DNA of 64,000 bases from Mycolicibacterium gadium (lineage in GTDB: Bacteria; Actinomycetota; Actinomycetes; Mycobacteriales; Mycobacteriaceae): the NCBI RefSeq assembly GCF_010728925.1, contig NZ_AP022608.1, forward strand, positions 1,116,001 through 1,180,000. Direction: 5' to 3'. Below are positions 42,926 through 54,390 of the stretch, piece by piece; within the stretch, counting starts at the first letter, position 1; every line of letters starts with the position of its first letter. The notes beneath the pieces were generated by a model. That model did not search any database. It had not been told where the DNA came from and saw only the letters and a list, made by a program, of their open reading frames with translations. The translations under genes and the position numbers were made by a program.

Positions 42926-43061
42926 TTCCGTGCTCCTGCTTTAGGGCTTCGTGCCGGTTTGCCGGCGTGACTAAAGAATGCCGTGGCCAGGCTGTCCGGT
43001 CTGTCCGCCGATCGGCCGCCACACCGGGGGAATTCACGTGTCCCCCGGTCGGGGGAACCGA

Positions 43062-43463
43062 CTACGCCTCAACCAGACTCTTCAGGGTGGCCAGGTCCGC
43101 TGCGACCGCGGCGACATCACCTGCGAAGTCTTCATCGGTCATGCCCGGGCGCCGCCGCACAGAGAACACCACCTCACATGCCGCCTCACCCACCCCGGCG
43201 GGGACGACCCGAAACGGGTTGTACACCTGCTCCCCCGACGGCATCCGTACCACGTGGTCCAGCACCCCGAACGGATTCGGCGGGGCGAACTCGACTGTCA
43301 CGGTGCCCATCGGCGAATCGGCGACCCAGCCCTGCGGGCTCTGCCGGAGCTCGCCGGCGGCCAGCCCCGCCGCCCACCGCGGCCAGGTCTGCGGGTCCGC
43401 CGCGAATTCGTAGACGGCCTCGGGCCCAACGCCGATCCAAGTACTGACGTGTCGCGATTCCAT
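43062..43463 (-). CDS. SRPBCC (polyketide cyclase/START-like) family protein
   Basis: 133 residues with the helix-grip pattern: HVSTWIGVGPEAVYEFAADPQTWPRWAAGL near the start and a long C-terminal helix (VAAVAADLATLKSLVEA). The ATG at 43463 gives the normal start and has GGAGG directly before it; the longer frame crosses the divergent gene. Ligand unknown. Confidence 0.82.
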   Translation of the reverse strand: MESRHVSTWIGVGPEAVYEFAADPQTWPRWAAGLAAGELRQSPQGWVADSPMGTVTVEFAPPNPFGVLDHVVRMPSGEQVYNPFRVVPAGVGEAACEVVFSVRRRPGMTDEDFAGDVAAVAADLATLKSLVEA

Positions 43464-43492
43464 ACCTCCATCGTGGCGCACACACTTGCCTG

Positions 43493-44182
43493 ATGGACAC
43501 CACCCCCGAACCCCCGAAGCACCAATTCCCATCCTGGTCGGGTCCAACGAACCCCGAAAGCGTGCTGCCCGTCGTCGTCGCAATTCTGACAGCCATGGCA
43601 CTGCAACTGTGGATTCCGAAGGGCTATACCCTGCTGCCGCGTTGGCCGCTGTTGGTGCTAGAAGTTCTGCTACTGGTCGTGCTCCTGGGCATCAATCCGT
43701 TTGTGATGCGCCGTCGGACGCTGCTCGGAAGGTGCTCAGCGTGGATGCTGTTGACGGCGATCGCCATCGACAACACGCTGTCGGCAATTGTGCTCGACAT
43801 CAGCATCATCACCGGCAGAGTCAGCAACGACGCGGCGGTTCTCCTTGGCAGTGGAGCGGCCATCTTCGTCACGAACATCATCGTGTTCGGCATCCTCTAC
43901 TGGGAACTCGACCGTGGCGGGCCGTTCGCCCGACACGCCGGTGAGCGCCCCTACCCAGATTTCATGTTCCCGCAGATGGCGAGTCCGGATGTGGCCAAAC
44001 CGAATTGGCGCCCGACATTCGTCGACTATCTGTACCTGAGCTTCACCAACGTGTTGGCGTTCTCGCCGACTGACACCATGCCATTGGCTCGGTGGGCCAA
44101 GCTGCTGATGACCGTGCAGGCGATGGTTGCGTTGTCCGTCGCTGGACTCGTGATCGCACGGGCGGTGAATGTTTTGGGCTGA
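43493..44182 (+). CDS. Integral membrane protein with channel-like C-terminal pair
   Basis: 229 residues, five to six membrane segments (about 25-42, 53-71, 81-106, 115-139, 203-228) and a short re-entrant-like stretch around 176-198 (YLYLSFTNVLAFSPTDTMPL). That arrangement recalls a pore loop before the last helix of two-segment potassium channels, but the usual TVGYGD filter is absent. I do not assign function. Divergent from the SRPBCC gene, convergent with the next. Confidence 0.75.
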   Translation: MDTTPEPPKHQFPSWSGPTNPESVLPVVVAILTAMALQLWIPKGYTLLPRWPLLVLEVLLLVVLLGINPFVMRRRTLLGRCSAWMLLTAIAIDNTLSAIVLDISIITGRVSNDAAVLLGSGAAIFVTNIIVFGILYWELDRGGPFARHAGERPYPDFMFPQMASPDVAKPNWRPTFVDYLYLSFTNVLAFSPTDTMPLARWAKLLMTVQAMVALSVAGLVIARAVNVLG

Positions 44183-44186
44183 GTGT

Positions 44187-44984
44187 TCAGTTCGTGAACA
44201 GGCCGTTGAGCTCGTCGAAGCTCGCCGATTCTGCCAGCCCCGCGAACGACCCGTCCTCGGCGATGCGGCGGGCGGCCGAGAGGAACGCGCCCCACGCGAC
44301 ACGCGTCAACGCGGATCCGACGCTGACCCGCCGCACCCCGAGTTCCGCCAGATCGTTCACCGTCAGCCCCGTATCCGATGACATCAGCACGTTGACGGGC
44401 GCGGGACGCAGCGCGTCGACGAGGGCGGAGATGTCTTCTCGCGTCCGCACTCCCGGTGCATAGAGCACATCTGCTCCCGCCTCCGAGAAAGCCTGTAACC
44501 TCGTGATCGCCTCGCGCAGCGGATCGGGGTGATCGTAGAGAAAGCACTCCGCGCGTGCGGTGAGGAGTACATCGGCGCCGTCGATTGCGGCGTACCCGAC
44601 GCGTACCCGTTCAACGGCCTCCGGCAACGAATACAGTGGCTCCTCGGCGCCGCCCCGCGTGTCCTCGATGGACAAGCCGGCGACACCGGTTGCCACACAT
44701 CGCCGGACGTTGGCGGCCAACCCGTCCAGATCATGGGCGTATCCCGCCTGAAAGTCGGCGTTCACCGGCAACTCGACCGCGTCGACGATCTCGGCGATGT
44801 TGCGCAGCGCGCCCTCCACACCCAGCGCGGTCGGCGTATCGGGTAACCCACGTGCAAAGCAGGCACCGGCACTCGTCGTGGCCAGCGCGGGAAAGCCCAT
44901 GGCCGCCAGCGCGATCGCCGTCCCGCGGTCCCACGGATTCGGAATGACGAAGCAGCCGCGTTCGTGCAGTTCGCGAAACGACAT
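44187..44984 (-). CDS. Isocitrate lyase/PEP mutase family protein
   Basis: 265-residue barrel of the PEP-mutase/isocitrate-lyase superfamily: FVIPNPWDRGTAIAL, ADFQAGY, GLSIEDTRGG and LTARAECFL. The lyase KKCGH signature is missing, so it is likely a carbon-carbon lyase or phosphonomutase-like enzyme of unknown substrate. ATG at 44984 overlaps the dnaE1 stop by one base (TGATG), so it may be coupled to dnaE1. Confidence 0.87.
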   Translation of the reverse strand: MSFRELHERGCFVIPNPWDRGTAIALAAMGFPALATTSAGACFARGLPDTPTALGVEGALRNIAEIVDAVELPVNADFQAGYAHDLDGLAANVRRCVATGVAGLSIEDTRGGAEEPLYSLPEAVERVRVGYAAIDGADVLLTARAECFLYDHPDPLREAITRLQAFSEAGADVLYAPGVRTREDISALVDALRPAPVNVLMSSDTGLTVNDLAELGVRRVSVGSALTRVAWGAFLSAARRIAEDGSFAGLAESASFDELNGLFTN

Positions 44985-47900
44985 CAGCCCAGGCAACCGG
45001 GCCCCAGCAGCGCCTTCAGATCACCCATCAACGCCGATGACGCCGTCACCCGCAGGGATGCGTCGAGTTCCAGTGTGGTGATGCGCTCGCCGCTGATCAG
45101 CCGCAAGTGCACCTGTGCGGTTCCGGGATGACGGGCCAGCACCTGCTTGAGCGCGGTGACCTTGTCGACCGTGCACTGGCGGGTCGGCAGTGTGACGGCC
45201 ACTGGACGATTGACCTGCGCACTCGAAAAATCAGGCACGACAAGGTCGTTGGCGATCAGCGAGATCCGGTCGTCACGGATCGCCACCTTGGCCCCCACCA
45301 GGACCACCGCGTCGTCGGCGATCTCGGCACCGAACGTCGAGTACGTCTGCGGGAAGAACAACACCTCGATACCGCCGGTGAGGTCTTCCACTTGCGCTGA
45401 CGCCCAGGGCAACCCGTTCTTGTTGACCCGCCGGTTGACCGACGCCAGAATGCCGCCGATCCGCACCTGAGTGTCGTTGGCGACGTCGCCGTCGAGAATC
45501 GCCGGAATCGCCGTGTCGACCTGCGCCGACAGCAGATGGGCGATGCCGTTGAGCGGATGCCCGGATACGTAGAGACCAAGCATTTCGCGCTCCAGCGCCA
45601 GCTTGTGCTTGTCCTCCCACTCCTCGTCGGGCACCTTGATGGTGAACACCGCGTCGGTGGCCGTATCCGCACCGCCGAACAGGTCGAACTGACCCATCGC
45701 CTCAGCCTTCTTCGTCCCGAGCACCGAATCGACCGCATCGGTATGGATCAGGAACAGCCCCTTACGCGGATGCCCCAGCGAGTCGAACGCGCCGGCCTTG
45801 ATCAGCGATTCGGTGACCTTCTTGTTGCAGGCGGCGATATCGATCTTGTTGAGGTAGTCCGAGAAGTCGATGAACTTACCCTTATCGGTGCGCGAACCGA
45901 TAAGCGAGGCAACGACATTCGCGCCGACGTTGCGCACCGCGCCCAGCCCGTACCGGATGTCCTCGCCCACCGAGGCGAAGTTGAGGCTCGACTCGTTGAC
46001 ATCGGGCGGCAGCACGGTGATGCCGAGTCTGCGGCAGTCGGCGAGGTAGACCGCCGCCTTGTCCTTGTCGTCGCCGACCGACGTCAGCAGCCCGGCCATG
46101 TACTCGGCCGGGAAATTGGCCTTCAGGTAGGCGGTCCAGTACGACACCAAGCCATAGCCGGCGGCGTGCGATTTGTTGAAGGCGTAGTCGGCGAATGGCA
46201 GCACCGTGTCCCACAGCGCCTTGATGGCCGCCGCTGAGAATCCATTCGCCCTCATGCCGTCGGAGAAGCCCTCGAATTCCTTCTCGAGGACTTCGCGCTT
46301 CTTCTTGCCCATGGCTTTTCGCAGAATGTCTGCTCGGGCGAGCGAGTAGCCGGCGACCTTCTGCGCGATGCGCATGATCTGCTCTTGGTAGACGATCAGG
46401 CCGTAGGTCTCGGCGAGGATCTCGCGCAGCGGTTCTTCCAACTCAGGATGGATGGGCTTGATCGCCTGGCGGTTGTTCTTACGATCGGCGTAGTCGTTGT
46501 GGGCGTTCATGCCCATGGGTCCTGGCCGGTACAGCGCGATGACCGCGACGACGTCCTCGAATCCGGTGGGCTGCATGCGGCGCAGCAGATCGCGCATCGG
46601 GCCGCCGTCGAGCTGGAACACCCCCAGGGTGTCACCGCGGCCCAGCAGCGCATACGCGGCCGGGTCATCGAGCGGCACACTTTCGAGGTCGAGATCGATT
46701 CCGCGGTTTGCGCGGATGTTCTCCAGGCAGTCGCCGATGATCGTGAGGTTCCGCAGGCCGAGGAAGTCCATCTTCAGCAGACCGATGGCCTCGCACGAGG
46801 GGTAGTCCCAGCCGGTGATGATGGCGCCGTCCTGCGGCCGCTTCCACAGCGGAATCGCGTCGACCAGCGGCTCGCTGCTCATGATCACCGCGCACGCGTG
46901 CACGCCGGCGTTACGGACCAGGCCCTCCAGGCCGCGGGCCGTTTCGTAGATGGTGCGCACGTCGGGGTCGGTGTCGATCAGCCCGCGAACCTCGGCGGCC
47001 TCCTTGTACCGCTCGTGGTTCGGGTCGGTGATGCCCGACAGCGGGATGTCCTTGGCCATGATCGGCGGCGGCAGCGCCTTGGTGATCCGGTCGGCGATCG
47101 CGAAGCCGGGCTGGCCGTAGTTGACACGGGCCGAATCCTTGAGTGCCGCTTTGGTTTTGATGGTGCCGAAGGTGATGACCTGGGCCACCCGGTCGCTGCC
47201 CCACTTGTTGGCCGCGTAGCGCAGCATCTCGCCGCGACGACGGTCGTCGAAGTCGATGTCGATGTCGGGCATCGACACACGTTCGGGGTTCAGGAATCGC
47301 TCGAACAGCAGGCCGTACGGGATGGGGTCGATGTTGGTGATACCCAGCGCGTAGGCGACCAGCGATCCCGCGGCCGAACCTCGTCCCGGCCCGACCCGGA
47401 TCTCGACCGAGCGCGCGTAGTTGATGAGGTCGGCGACGATGAGGAAGTACGACGGGTACCCCTTTTCGCAGATGACCTTGATCTCAAAGGCGGCCCGCTC
47501 GATGTACTCGGTGGGTACCGCCGCCCCGGGGAAGCGGCGCTGCAGACCGGCGTCGACCTCATGCTGCAGCCAGCTCGCCTGGTCGTGGCCCTCGGGCACC
47601 GGGAAGATCGGCATCCGGTCTTTCGGTGTCCAGACGTCGGCGTAGCTCTGCACCCGTTCGGCGATCAACAGTGTGGAATCGCATGCGCCGGCGACCTCGC
47701 CGTCCCACAGCGCGCGCATCTCGGCGGCCGATTTCAGGTAGTAGCCGTCGCCGTCGAACTTGAATCGATTGGGGTCCGACAGCGTTTTGCCGGTCTGCAC
47801 ACAGAGCAGCGCCTCGTGGTTGCGGGAGGCGTCGCGGGTGACGTAATGGCAGTCGTTGGTGGCCAGCGGCAGGATGCCGAGCTTCTGGCCGATCTCCAGC

Positions 47901-48526
47901 AGGCCCTCGCGGACCCGGCGCTCGATGTCCAGACCGTGGTCCATCAACTCGAGGAAGAAGTTGTCGGGTCCGAAGATCTCCCGCCACCTGGCGGCCGCCT
48001 CGAGCGCCTCCCGTTCGTGCCCGAGCCGCAGCCGCGTCTGCACCTCGCCCGACGGGCAGCCGGTGGTCGCGATGATGCCGTCGGCGTGCTCGGCGATGAT
48101 CTCGGCGTCCATGCGCGACCACTTGCCGAGCTGGCCCTCGAACGACGCCAGCGACGACAGCTTGAACAGGTTGCGCAAACCGGTCGCATTCTCGGCGACC
48201 ATCGTCATGTGGGTATAGGCGCCGCTGCCCGACACGTCGTCGGACTTCTGCGACGGGTCGCCCCAGAGGACGCGTTTGGTGTCGAAACGTGAACCCGGTG
48301 CGATGTAGGCCTCGACGCCGATGATCGGCTTGATGTCCACGTCGGTCGCGGCGTTGTAGAACTCGCTGGCGCCGAACATGTTTCCGTGATCCGTCATGCC
48401 GATCGCGGACATTTCGAGCCGTTGCGCCTCGGCCAGCATCGGCGTGACCTTCGCGGCACCGTCCAGCATCGAATACTCGGTGTGGTTATGCAGGTGCACG
48501 AAGGACTGCGAGGAGGAACCGCTCAT
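44984..48526 (-). CDS. dnaE1: DNA polymerase III alpha subunit
   Basis: Main replicative polymerase, 1180 residues. PHP domain at the N-terminus ([21 protein letters not shown]), with metal-binding residues kept as in M. tuberculosis DnaE1, where this domain proofreads. Polymerase active site [16 protein letters not shown] (about residue 420), finger and HhH regions, then a C-terminal OB fold ([28 protein letters not shown]). ATG with TAGACT nine bases upstream, so the leader is very short. Confidence 0.97.
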   Translation of the reverse strand: MSGSSSQSFVHLHNHTEYSMLDGAAKVTPMLAEAQRLEMSAIGMTDHGNMFGASEFYNAATDVDIKPIIGVEAYIAPGSRFDTKRVLWGDPSQKSDDVSGSGAYTHMTMVAENATGLRNLFKLSSLASFEGQLGKWSRMDAEIIAEHADGIIATTGCPSGEVQTRLRLGHEREALEAAARWREIFGPDNFFLELMDHGLDIERRVREGLLEIGQKLGILPLATNDCHYVTRDASRNHEALLCVQTGKTLSDPNRFKFDGDGYYLKSAAEMRALWDGEVAGACDSTLLIAERVQSYADVWTPKDRMPIFPVPEGHDQASWLQHEVDAGLQRRFPGAAVPTEYIERAAFEIKVICEKGYPSYFLIVADLINYARSVEIRVGPGRGSAAGSLVAYALGITNIDPIPYGLLFERFLNPERVSMPDIDIDFDDRRRGEMLRYAANKWGSDRVAQVITFGTIKTKAALKDSARVNYGQPGFAIADRITKALPPPIMAKDIPLSGITDPNHERYKEAAEVRGLIDTDPDVRTIYETARGLEGLVRNAGVHACAVIMSSEPLVDAIPLWKRPQDGAIITGWDYPSCEAIGLLKMDFLGLRNLTIIGDCLENIRANRGIDLDLESVPLDDPAAYALLGRGDTLGVFQLDGGPMRDLLRRMQPTGFEDVVAVIALYRPGPMGMNAHNDYADRKNNRQAIKPIHPELEEPLREILAETYGLIVYQEQIMRIAQKVAGYSLARADILRKAMGKKKREVLEKEFEGFSDGMRANGFSAAAIKALWDTVLPFADYAFNKSHAAGYGLVSYWTAYLKANFPAEYMAGLLTSVGDDKDKAAVYLADCRRLGITVLPPDVNESSLNFASVGEDIRYGLGAVRNVGANVVASLIGSRTDKGKFIDFSDYLNKIDIAACNKKVTESLIKAGAFDSLGHPRKGLFLIHTDAVDSVLGTKKAEAMGQFDLFGGADTATDAVFTIKVPDEEWEDKHKLALEREMLGLYVSGHPLNGIAHLLSAQVDTAIPAILDGDVANDTQVRIGGILASVNRRVNKNGLPWASAQVEDLTGGIEVLFFPQTYSTFGAEIADDAVVLVGAKVAIRDDRISLIANDLVVPDFSSAQVNRPVAVTLPTRQCTVDKVTALKQVLARHPGTAQVHLRLISGERITTLELDASLRVTASSALMGDLKALLGPGCLG

Positions 48527-48599
48527 AGGGTGGCCAGTCTATGACCGCGCTACGACAGATCTCGGCGTGTCGCGGTGCGTGTCTTTACCTCGATGTCGC

Positions 48600-48782
48600 T
48601 CAGTGCCGCTCGGCGAAGACCGCCGGCGCCGGCCGACGGGTCCGCAGCTGGCCCGACCGCAGCCGATCCAGCCTGAGCAACCGCTTGACCTCGGCTTTCG
48701 GCGGCAGTTGCCAGCCGAGTTGGGCGACGACACCAGCCGCGACAAGGCCTGCAACCATCGCGGTGAACCAGAAGCCGGGCAT
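48600..48782 (-). CDS. Small single-span membrane protein
   Basis: 60 residues: one membrane segment at about 4-26 (FWFTAMVAGLVAAGVVAQLGW), then a basic tail (KRLLRLDRLRSGQLRTRR). It starts 10 bases after rarD stops, same strand, so it may be the last gene of the lspA-rluD-rarD run. Function unknown. Overlapping open frames here are less protein-like. Confidence 0.6.
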   Translation of the reverse strand: MPGFWFTAMVAGLVAAGVVAQLGWQLPPKAEVKRLLRLDRLRSGQLRTRRPAPAVFAERH

Positions 48783-48791
48783 GCCCCAACG

Positions 48792-49748
48792 CTAGGGCGC
48801 AGGAGGCGCCGAGGAATCGGGTGTTTCCCTATGTTCTGGTTCATGCTCTGGTTCGCGTTCCGGGCTGCGGGGACCCTTCGGCGACGTGGTGCGCGCCCGA
48901 CACAGCGCGTCGGCGCTGAACACCAACAGGGCGAGCCAGATGAGCGCGAATCCCAGCCAGCGCGCGGGCGGCATCGGTTCGTGGCCGACGAATATGCCCC
49001 AGGTCAGTTGCATCGCCGGGGTCAGGTAGAACAGCAACCCCATCGTCACCAGCGGCAGCCGGTGAGCCGCCGCGGCGAACAGCAGCAGCGGCAGCGCCGT
49101 CACCGCACCTGAAAGAACGAGAAGGGCGATGTGGCCGGCGCCGAAGTCGGTGAAGGTACCCGCTCCTGTGCCCTCCAGCACGGTGATGTAAGCCAGGGCG
49201 AAGGGCGCGGCTACTGCAGCTTCGATGCCGACGCTGACCCGCGGATCGGTCGGTACCACCTTCTTCACCGCGCCGTAGAGTCCGAACGACAGCGCCAGCC
49301 CGAGTCCGATGACCGGGGGTGCGCCGACCTCCACGGTGAGCACCACGACGGCGACCACGGCGATCGCCAACGCGCCGAGCTGAGCGCGGTTGAGTTTCTC
49401 GCGAAAGATGAACAGCCCCAACGCGACAGTGACCAACGGGTTGATGAAGTAGCCCAGCGCGGCGTCGACGACGTGGCCGTTGTTGACGGCGTAGATGTAG
49501 ATGCCCCAGTTGATGGAGATGAGCGCCGATGCGCAAATCAGCAGCAGCCAGACCCGAGCGGTGATGGCGCGGAGGTCGCGAAGTCGGCGCGCCGCCGCGA
49601 TGACGAAGACCATCAGCACGCACGTCCAGACGACGCGGTGCGACAGCACTTCGAGCGCACTCGCCGGTTTCAGAAGCGGAAAGAACGCGGGGAACACACC
49701 CCACATCGCGTAGGCGCCGATGCCGTAGAGAAGTCCGGTCGTTCTCAC
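48792..49748 (-). CDS. rarD: RarD/EamA-family transporter
   Basis: 318 residues, ten membrane segments in two EamA repeats, beginning [19 protein letters not shown] and carrying SHRVVWT and [26 protein letters not shown], which are typical of RarD. The C-terminus ends in a polar Glu/Pro-rich tail. Likely a drug/metabolite exporter; substrate unknown. GTG start overlaps the pseudouridine-synthase stop (GTGA). Confidence 0.9.
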   Translation of the reverse strand: MRTTGLLYGIGAYAMWGVFPAFFPLLKPASALEVLSHRVVWTCVLMVFVIAAARRLRDLRAITARVWLLLICASALISINWGIYIYAVNNGHVVDAALGYFINPLVTVALGLFIFREKLNRAQLGALAIAVVAVVVLTVEVGAPPVIGLGLALSFGLYGAVKKVVPTDPRVSVGIEAAVAAPFALAYITVLEGTGAGTFTDFGAGHIALLVLSGAVTALPLLLFAAAAHRLPLVTMGLLFYLTPAMQLTWGIFVGHEPMPPARWLGFALIWLALLVFSADALCRARTTSPKGPRSPEREPEHEPEHRETPDSSAPPAP

Positions 49749-50674
49749 AGTTCGTGGTGTCGCAACACCTCGAGCGCGTGCTGCAGATCAGGTGGATACG
49801 GACTCGTGATCTCGACGCGGCGCCCGTCGGCGGGATGCGCGAACGCCAAGGAGCAGGCGTGCAGCCACTGGCGTTCCAGCCCGAGCTTGCGGGCCAGTGT
49901 CGGGTCCGCGCCATAGGTGAGGTCGCCGGCGCACGGATGGTGCAGCGCCGCGAAATGTACCCGGATCTGATGGGTGCGGCCGGTTTCCAGCTCGATCTCG
50001 AGCAGGCTGGCGGCTTGATGTGCCTCCAGCGTGTCGTAGTGGGTGATGCTGTGCCTGCCGCCTTCGGTGACCGCGAACTTCCAGTCATTCGAGCGGTGGC
50101 GCCCGATCGGCGCGTCGATCGTTCCGCTGGACGGATCGGGATGTCCCTGCACCAGTGCGTGATAACGCTTTTCGACGGTGCGCTGTTTGAACGCGCGCTT
50201 GAGCACCGTGTAGGCGCGTTCCGACAAGGCCACCACCATCACGCCGGAGGTACCGACATCGAGTCGATGCACAATGCCCTGGCGCTCATGGATTCCAGAT
50301 GTGCTGATGCGAAACCCCGCCGCGGCCAGGCCGCCGAGCACCGTCGGCCCGCTCCAGCCGACCGTGGCATGCGCCGCGACGCCGGGCGGCTTGTCGACCG
50401 CGACGATGTCCGAATCGGAGTACAGGATCGACATGCCTTCGATCTCGACCGGCGTATTCTCCACTGGCGCAGGCGCTTCCGGCAGGCGAACTTCCAGCCA
50501 GGCCCCGGCGACCAACTTGTCGGATTTCCCCGCGGGCGCACCGTCGACGTCGACGCCGCCGTCTTCGGCCAGTGCCGCCGCGGCCGTCCGTGACAGCCCG
50601 AGAAGCCGCGCCAGACCCGCGTCGACGCGCATGCCTGCCAGCCCTTCCGGGACCGGCATCGAGCGGGTGGTCAC
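49745..50674 (-). CDS. RluA/RluD-family pseudouridine synthase
   Basis: 309 residues (Rv1540-like). N-terminal S4-like segment (about 13-62), then the catalytic domain with Asp139 in HRLDVGTSG and the [10 protein letters not shown] and GRTHQIRVH motifs. Modifies uridines in rRNA, probably 23S; the exact site is not given by sequence. GTG start overlaps the lspA stop; the longer open frame is an lspA shadow. Confidence 0.93.
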   Translation of the reverse strand: MTTRSMPVPEGLAGMRVDAGLARLLGLSRTAAAALAEDGGVDVDGAPAGKSDKLVAGAWLEVRLPEAPAPVENTPVEIEGMSILYSDSDIVAVDKPPGVAAHATVGWSGPTVLGGLAAAGFRISTSGIHERQGIVHRLDVGTSGVMVVALSERAYTVLKRAFKQRTVEKRYHALVQGHPDPSSGTIDAPIGRHRSNDWKFAVTEGGRHSITHYDTLEAHQAASLLEIELETGRTHQIRVHFAALHHPCAGDLTYGADPTLARKLGLERQWLHACSLAFAHPADGRRVEITSPYPPDLQHALEVLRHHEL

Positions 50675-51246
50675 TCTGACGAGTCGCCCGTACGGCGCCC
50701 GACGGTGTCGAAGTCGAAACCGAACAGCGATAGCGCGACGAGCAGAATCGCCCCGCCGACCACCGACGGGTCGGCGACGTTGAACACCGGCCACCACCCG
50801 ACGGAGAAGAAGTCGACGACGTGGCCCCGCAGCGGTCCGGGCGACCGGAAGAACCGATCGACCAGGTTGCCCATCGCCCCGCCGAGGATCATCCCGAGGC
50901 CAAGTGCCCACCACGGCGAAACCAGGCGACGGCCCATCCAGATGATCCCGATGACGACCGCGGTAGCGATCAGTGTCAGCACCCAGGTGTAGCCGGTGGC
51001 CATCGAGAACGCGGCACCCGAATTTCGGACGAGGGTCCACGTGACGGTGTCACCGATGATCGAGACAGGCTGGCCGGGGGTGAGCAGCCTGACGGCGAGC
51101 ACCTTGGTGACGATGTCGGCGATCAACACGATTCCCGCGACTGTCAGCAGCAGCCGAAGTCGGCGCCGCGGCGCGGGCTGCTCCTCCTGCGTGGGTGCCT
51201 CGGGCCCAGTCGTGGCCTCGTCCGACGCCGGGGATTCATCAGTCAC
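50671..51246 (-). CDS. lspA: Lipoprotein signal peptidase
   Basis: Aspartic protease of the inner membrane that cleaves the signal peptide of diacylglyceryl prolipoproteins, downstream of Lgt. 191 residues; four membrane segments, catalytic Asp130 (GNLVDRF) and Asp159 (FNVADPSV). Mycobacterial acidic N-terminal tail (about 1-30). GTG start. Confidence 0.95.
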   Translation of the reverse strand: MTDESPASDEATTGPEAPTQEEQPAPRRRLRLLLTVAGIVLIADIVTKVLAVRLLTPGQPVSIIGDTVTWTLVRNSGAAFSMATGYTWVLTLIATAVVIGIIWMGRRLVSPWWALGLGMILGGAMGNLVDRFFRSPGPLRGHVVDFFSVGWWPVFNVADPSVVGGAILLVALSLFGFDFDTVGRRTGDSSE

Positions 51247-51288
51247 TCCCCCATCATTCCAGGGCCGGAATGCGTAAGAATTCCACCC

Positions 51289-52212
51289 ATGGCTCGCCTC
51301 GTCGTCATCACCACCGGCGGCACGATCGCCACCAGCGCCGACGACCGCGGCGTGAAGCGCCCGACACGAACCGGCGCCGACCTGACTTCCGGGCTCGACG
51401 TGCAGGTCGTCGACCTGATGGCGGTGGACAGCTCGATGCTCACGCTCCCTGACTGGGACCGGATCAGCGCGGCGGTGCGTTCTGCGTCAGACGCCGACGG
51501 TGTCGTGATCACCCACGGCACCGACACCATGGAGGAAACCGCGCTGTGGCTGGAGCTGACGTATGACGGGCGGGCACCGGTCGTGCTCACCGGGGCACAG
51601 CGCAGTGCCGACGCCCCCGACGCCGACGGTCCGGCCAATCTGCGCGATGCGCTGACGGTCGCCGCGAGCCCATCCGCGCAGGGGCTGGGTGCACTGGTGA
51701 GTTTCGCGGGCACGGTGTGGCAACCGCTCGGCCTGCAGAAGGTCGCGACGGCGGGTCTGCGGGGTTTCGCAGGGGTGGCGATCGGCTCGGTGTCGGATGC
51801 GACGTTCGCGGTACAGGCCACCAAGGACCGCCCGTTCCTTGCGGCCGCCTCGGCAGCGGCTGCCCCGAGGGTGGACACCATCGCGGTGTATCCGGGCGCC
51901 GACGCTGTGGCGATGGACGCGTGCGTCGCCGCGGGGGCGCGGGGTCTGGTACTGGCGGCACTGGGTTCGGGCAATGCGGGCGCCGCCGTGATCGAAGCCG
52001 TGCGACGGCACCACCGCGACGGCGTCGCCGTCGCGGTGTCGACGCGCGTGCCCGATGGACGGGTCAGCCCCGGGTACGGCCCGGGCCGTGAACTCGCCGA
52101 TGCCGGCGCGGTCATGGTGCCGCGGCTGCGTCCGCCTCAGGCCCGCGTCCTGCTGATGGCCGCGCTGGCGGCCGGTTCGCCCGTCGCGGACGTGTTCGCG
52201 CGCTGGGGCTGA
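51289..52212 (+). CDS. ansA: L-asparaginase
   Basis: Hydrolyses asparagine to aspartate and ammonia. 307 residues; nucleophile Thr12 in TTGGTIATS and Thr78-Asp79 in [10 protein letters not shown], and LTGAQRSAD. No signal peptide, so probably cytosolic. The ATG at 51289 is the first of its frame after the divergent lspA gene. Confidence 0.94.
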   Translation: MARLVVITTGGTIATSADDRGVKRPTRTGADLTSGLDVQVVDLMAVDSSMLTLPDWDRISAAVRSASDADGVVITHGTDTMEETALWLELTYDGRAPVVLTGAQRSADAPDADGPANLRDALTVAASPSAQGLGALVSFAGTVWQPLGLQKVATAGLRGFAGVAIGSVSDATFAVQATKDRPFLAAASAAAAPRVDTIAVYPGADAVAMDACVAAGARGLVLAALGSGNAGAAVIEAVRRHHRDGVAVAVSTRVPDGRVSPGYGPGRELADAGAVMVPRLRPPQARVLLMAALAAGSPVADVFARWG

Positions 52213-52242
52213 TGTGGATGTATCGCGAGCGTTCCGGTTCGG

Positions 52243-53601
52243 CTAACTCTGGTGGCGGCTGAGCTCGTCGAGGTAGTCCGCCCAATCCAGGCTGTCGACT
52301 GGGTTGGCCCGGGCGATCTCCGGATCGTCCGCGCGCAGCGTGTGCACCGGGCCCGGTCCGGTTCCGCGGGTCTCGAAACGCACCGTCATCACGCCGTGAC
52401 CGGCGCCCTGGATCCACCCATGCCCGTGGGTGGTGTGCACGACGTCGTCTCCGATCCGCCAGGCCGGCGGCGTGGCTGCGGCTTCAGTCAGTGTCGGGGG
52501 CAACTGCGAGCCGGACACCTCCTCCGCCAGCACCTCGAGATCGGGGAACAGCGACTCCTGCTGAACCTCCGACAGTCCTGAAAAGCCAACGCCGACAAGG
52601 CGGATGGGCCCCACCTCGATCGGGTCGAGCAGCAACCGTCGAGCGGTCGCAATCAGGGTGGCGGCATCGGTGGTGGCGTACGGCAGCGTGGCCGACCGGG
52701 TGAGGACTCCCATGTCGGACTTCTTCAGCTTGACGGTGATCGTGCGAGCACCGCGACCGTCCTTCTGGAGCCGGGTGTGCGCGTGCTCGCCGATGCGCGC
52801 CACGGCTTCCCGCAGCTGGTCGAGGGTCGTGAGGTCCTCGGGGAACGTCGATTCGGCGCTGATCTGCTTGGCGGGGGAATTCTCGGCGACGGGCCGGTCG
52901 TCGATACCGCGCGCGAGCCGGTGCAGCGCCGCGCCGACGGTGCCGCCGAGAATGTCGGCGACTTCGGCATCGCTCAGCGCGGCGAATGCAGCGATGGTGT
53001 CGATCCCGAGTCGGTGCAGCTTTTCCTCGGCGACCGGTCCGATGCCCCACAACCGGCGCACGGGCAACGCGTCGAGCAGCACCCGCTCCTGGCTGCGCGA
53101 GACCACCCGGATGCCGTTGGGCTTCGCGAGGTCCGAGGCGATCTTGGCGACCTGCTTGCCCGATCCGGCGCCGACGGACGCGACCAGCCCCGTCTCGTCG
53201 AGCACCCTGGACTTCAGCGTCCGGCAGAACGTTTCGACGTCGTCGGCCGAGGCGCCCGCGAGTTCGGCGGGCTCACCGAATGCCTCGTCGAAGGAGAGCT
53301 GCTCGAGCACCGGGACGAGGCCGCGCACGGTGTCGAACACGCGCCGGCTGGCGACGCCGTAGACGACACCACGCGGCGGCAGGACCACGGCGGTGGCGCC
53401 CACCATTCGCCTGGCCATGTGCATGGGCATGGCGGAGCGGGCGCCGAACACCCGGGACTCGTAGCTCGCGCCGGCGACAACCCCGCGGCCGCCCAGCCCA
53501 CCAACCAGCACCGGCCTGCCACGCAGGGTGGGTCGGGTCAGCTGCTCGACCGACGCGAAGAACGCATCCATATCGAGATGCAGCACCCACCGACCTTCCA
53601 C
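52243..53601 (-). CDS. dinX: DNA polymerase IV (Y family)
   Basis: 452 residues; palm acid Asp in [14 protein letters not shown] (about 10) and LSFDEAF, thumb with [12 protein letters not shown], little finger with [11 protein letters not shown]. Beyond it is a C-terminal extension (about 370-452, [21 protein letters not shown]) as in mycobacterial DinX. The GTG at 53601 has TAGCAT eight bases upstream; the open frame extends further but would cross the divergent ferritin-like gene. Confidence 0.93.
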   Translation of the reverse strand: MEGRWVLHLDMDAFFASVEQLTRPTLRGRPVLVGGLGGRGVVAGASYESRVFGARSAMPMHMARRMVGATAVVLPPRGVVYGVASRRVFDTVRGLVPVLEQLSFDEAFGEPAELAGASADDVETFCRTLKSRVLDETGLVASVGAGSGKQVAKIASDLAKPNGIRVVSRSQERVLLDALPVRRLWGIGPVAEEKLHRLGIDTIAAFAALSDAEVADILGGTVGAALHRLARGIDDRPVAENSPAKQISAESTFPEDLTTLDQLREAVARIGEHAHTRLQKDGRGARTITVKLKKSDMGVLTRSATLPYATTDAATLIATARRLLLDPIEVGPIRLVGVGFSGLSEVQQESLFPDLEVLAEEVSGSQLPPTLTEAAATPPAWRIGDDVVHTTHGHGWIQGAGHGVMTVRFETRGTGPGPVHTLRADDPEIARANPVDSLDWADYLDELSRHQS

Positions 53602-53609
53602 ATCCGCCG

Positions 53610-53615
53610 ATGCTA
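53610..53615 (-). promoter_or_regulatory. -10 hexamer of dinX (leaderless pattern)
   Basis: TAGCAT on the minus strand, eight bases before the GTG at 53601, in a 33-base divergent gap. No SOS-box-like CGAACN4GTTCG is seen. Confidence 0.45.
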
Positions 53616-53621
53616 TTTCGT

Positions 53622-53627
53622 TAGCCT
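53622..53627 (+). promoter_or_regulatory. -10 hexamer of the ferritin-like gene (leaderless pattern)
   Basis: TAGCCT, seven bases before the ATG at 53635. Confidence 0.45.
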
Positions 53628-53634
53628 GACGTCC

Positions 53635-54390
53635 ATGGCGCAACGTGTCGGTCAGCGGAGCGGCTTCGGCCGGTGGGTCGACCACTTCGAAGCCAACGAA
53701 GACGTGCACCGCCGGGTGGACGCCGCGATCGACTTCGACGCCGACTGCACCGTGCCCGAGGCCGTGCGTCGGCCGCTGATCGCCTCGGTACGCCGATTCC
53801 AGCTGGGCGAGAGCGGCGACGGCCGGCAGCTCATCCGCAACGCCGAGCGAGCGGGCGACTCCGAATACGTGTGTGCGATAAATCTTTTCGTCGCCGAAGA
53901 GCAGCAACACGCCGCGCTGCTATTGCGGCTGCTCGGACACCTCGGTGGCGCCCCGATGAGCAGACACTGGTCAGACGCGATCTTCGTCCGCTTACGCCGT
54001 CTGCTGGGCCTGCGCACCGAGTTGATGGTGCTGACCGTCGCCGAGGTCGTCGCCCTGTCCTATTACGGGGGCCTGGCTGCGGCGGGTCCGGATCCGGTGA
54101 CGCGCGCCGTCGCCGCGCGGATCGTCGACGACGAGAACGCCCACGTGCGGTTTCAGCGCGACCGCCTGCGTGCCGGTTTCGCGGGTTCGCGGGCATGGAT
54201 GCGCGCACTCGCCCTGGGCCTGTGGTGGGTGGTCGCAATCGGTGCGACGGTGGTCGTCGCGGTAGATCACCGGGACGTGCTCGACGCGATCGGCTATCGA
54301 CGCACCAAGTTCATCCGCGACGTCCTTGCCGATTTCTCGGGCCTGGCGGCGGCCGTCATGTTCGACCGAAAGTCCTTGACGTGGACGTGA
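53635..54390 (+). CDS. Ferritin-like di-iron domain protein
   Basis: 251 residues, mostly helical. Candidate iron ligands are in [24 protein letters not shown] and [13 protein letters not shown] (ExxH-type pairs). A hydrophobic helix near residues 195-215 may make it membrane-associated. Function unknown; family members oxidise iron or small substrates. The stop overlaps the start of the LLM gene. Confidence 0.78.
   Translation: MAQRVGQRSGFGRWVDHFEANEDVHRRVDAAIDFDADCTVPEAVRRPLIASVRRFQLGESGDGRQLIRNAERAGDSEYVCAINLFVAEEQQHAALLLRLLGHLGGAPMSRHWSDAIFVRLRRLLGLRTELMVLTVAEVVALSYYGGLAAAGPDPVTRAVAARIVDDENAHVRFQRDRLRAGFAGSRAWMRALALGLWWVVAIGATVVVAVDHRDVLDAIGYRRTKFIRDVLADFSGLAAAVMFDRKSLTWT

Noticed and set aside
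46385..48292. 635-codon plus-strand open frame opposite dnaE1
   Set aside because: It is the antisense shadow of a strongly conserved polymerase gene in high-GC DNA; the translation is low-complexity and has no family pattern.
48550..48789. 79-codon frame overlapping the small membrane gene
   Set aside because: Arg/Ala/Gly-rich shadow; the frame at 48600-48782 has a clean membrane segment and ATG.
50821..51288. Long N-terminal extension of ansA
   Set aside because: It is antisense to lspA; ATG 51289 gives the standard start of asparaginases.
52777..53634. Long N-terminal extension of the ferritin-like protein
   Set aside because: It is antisense to dinX; TAGCCT and ATG 53635 mark the real start.
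53602..53634. SOS (LexA) box at dinX
   Set aside because: No CGAACN4GTTCG-like dyad in the 33-base gap; only the two -10 hexamers are visible.
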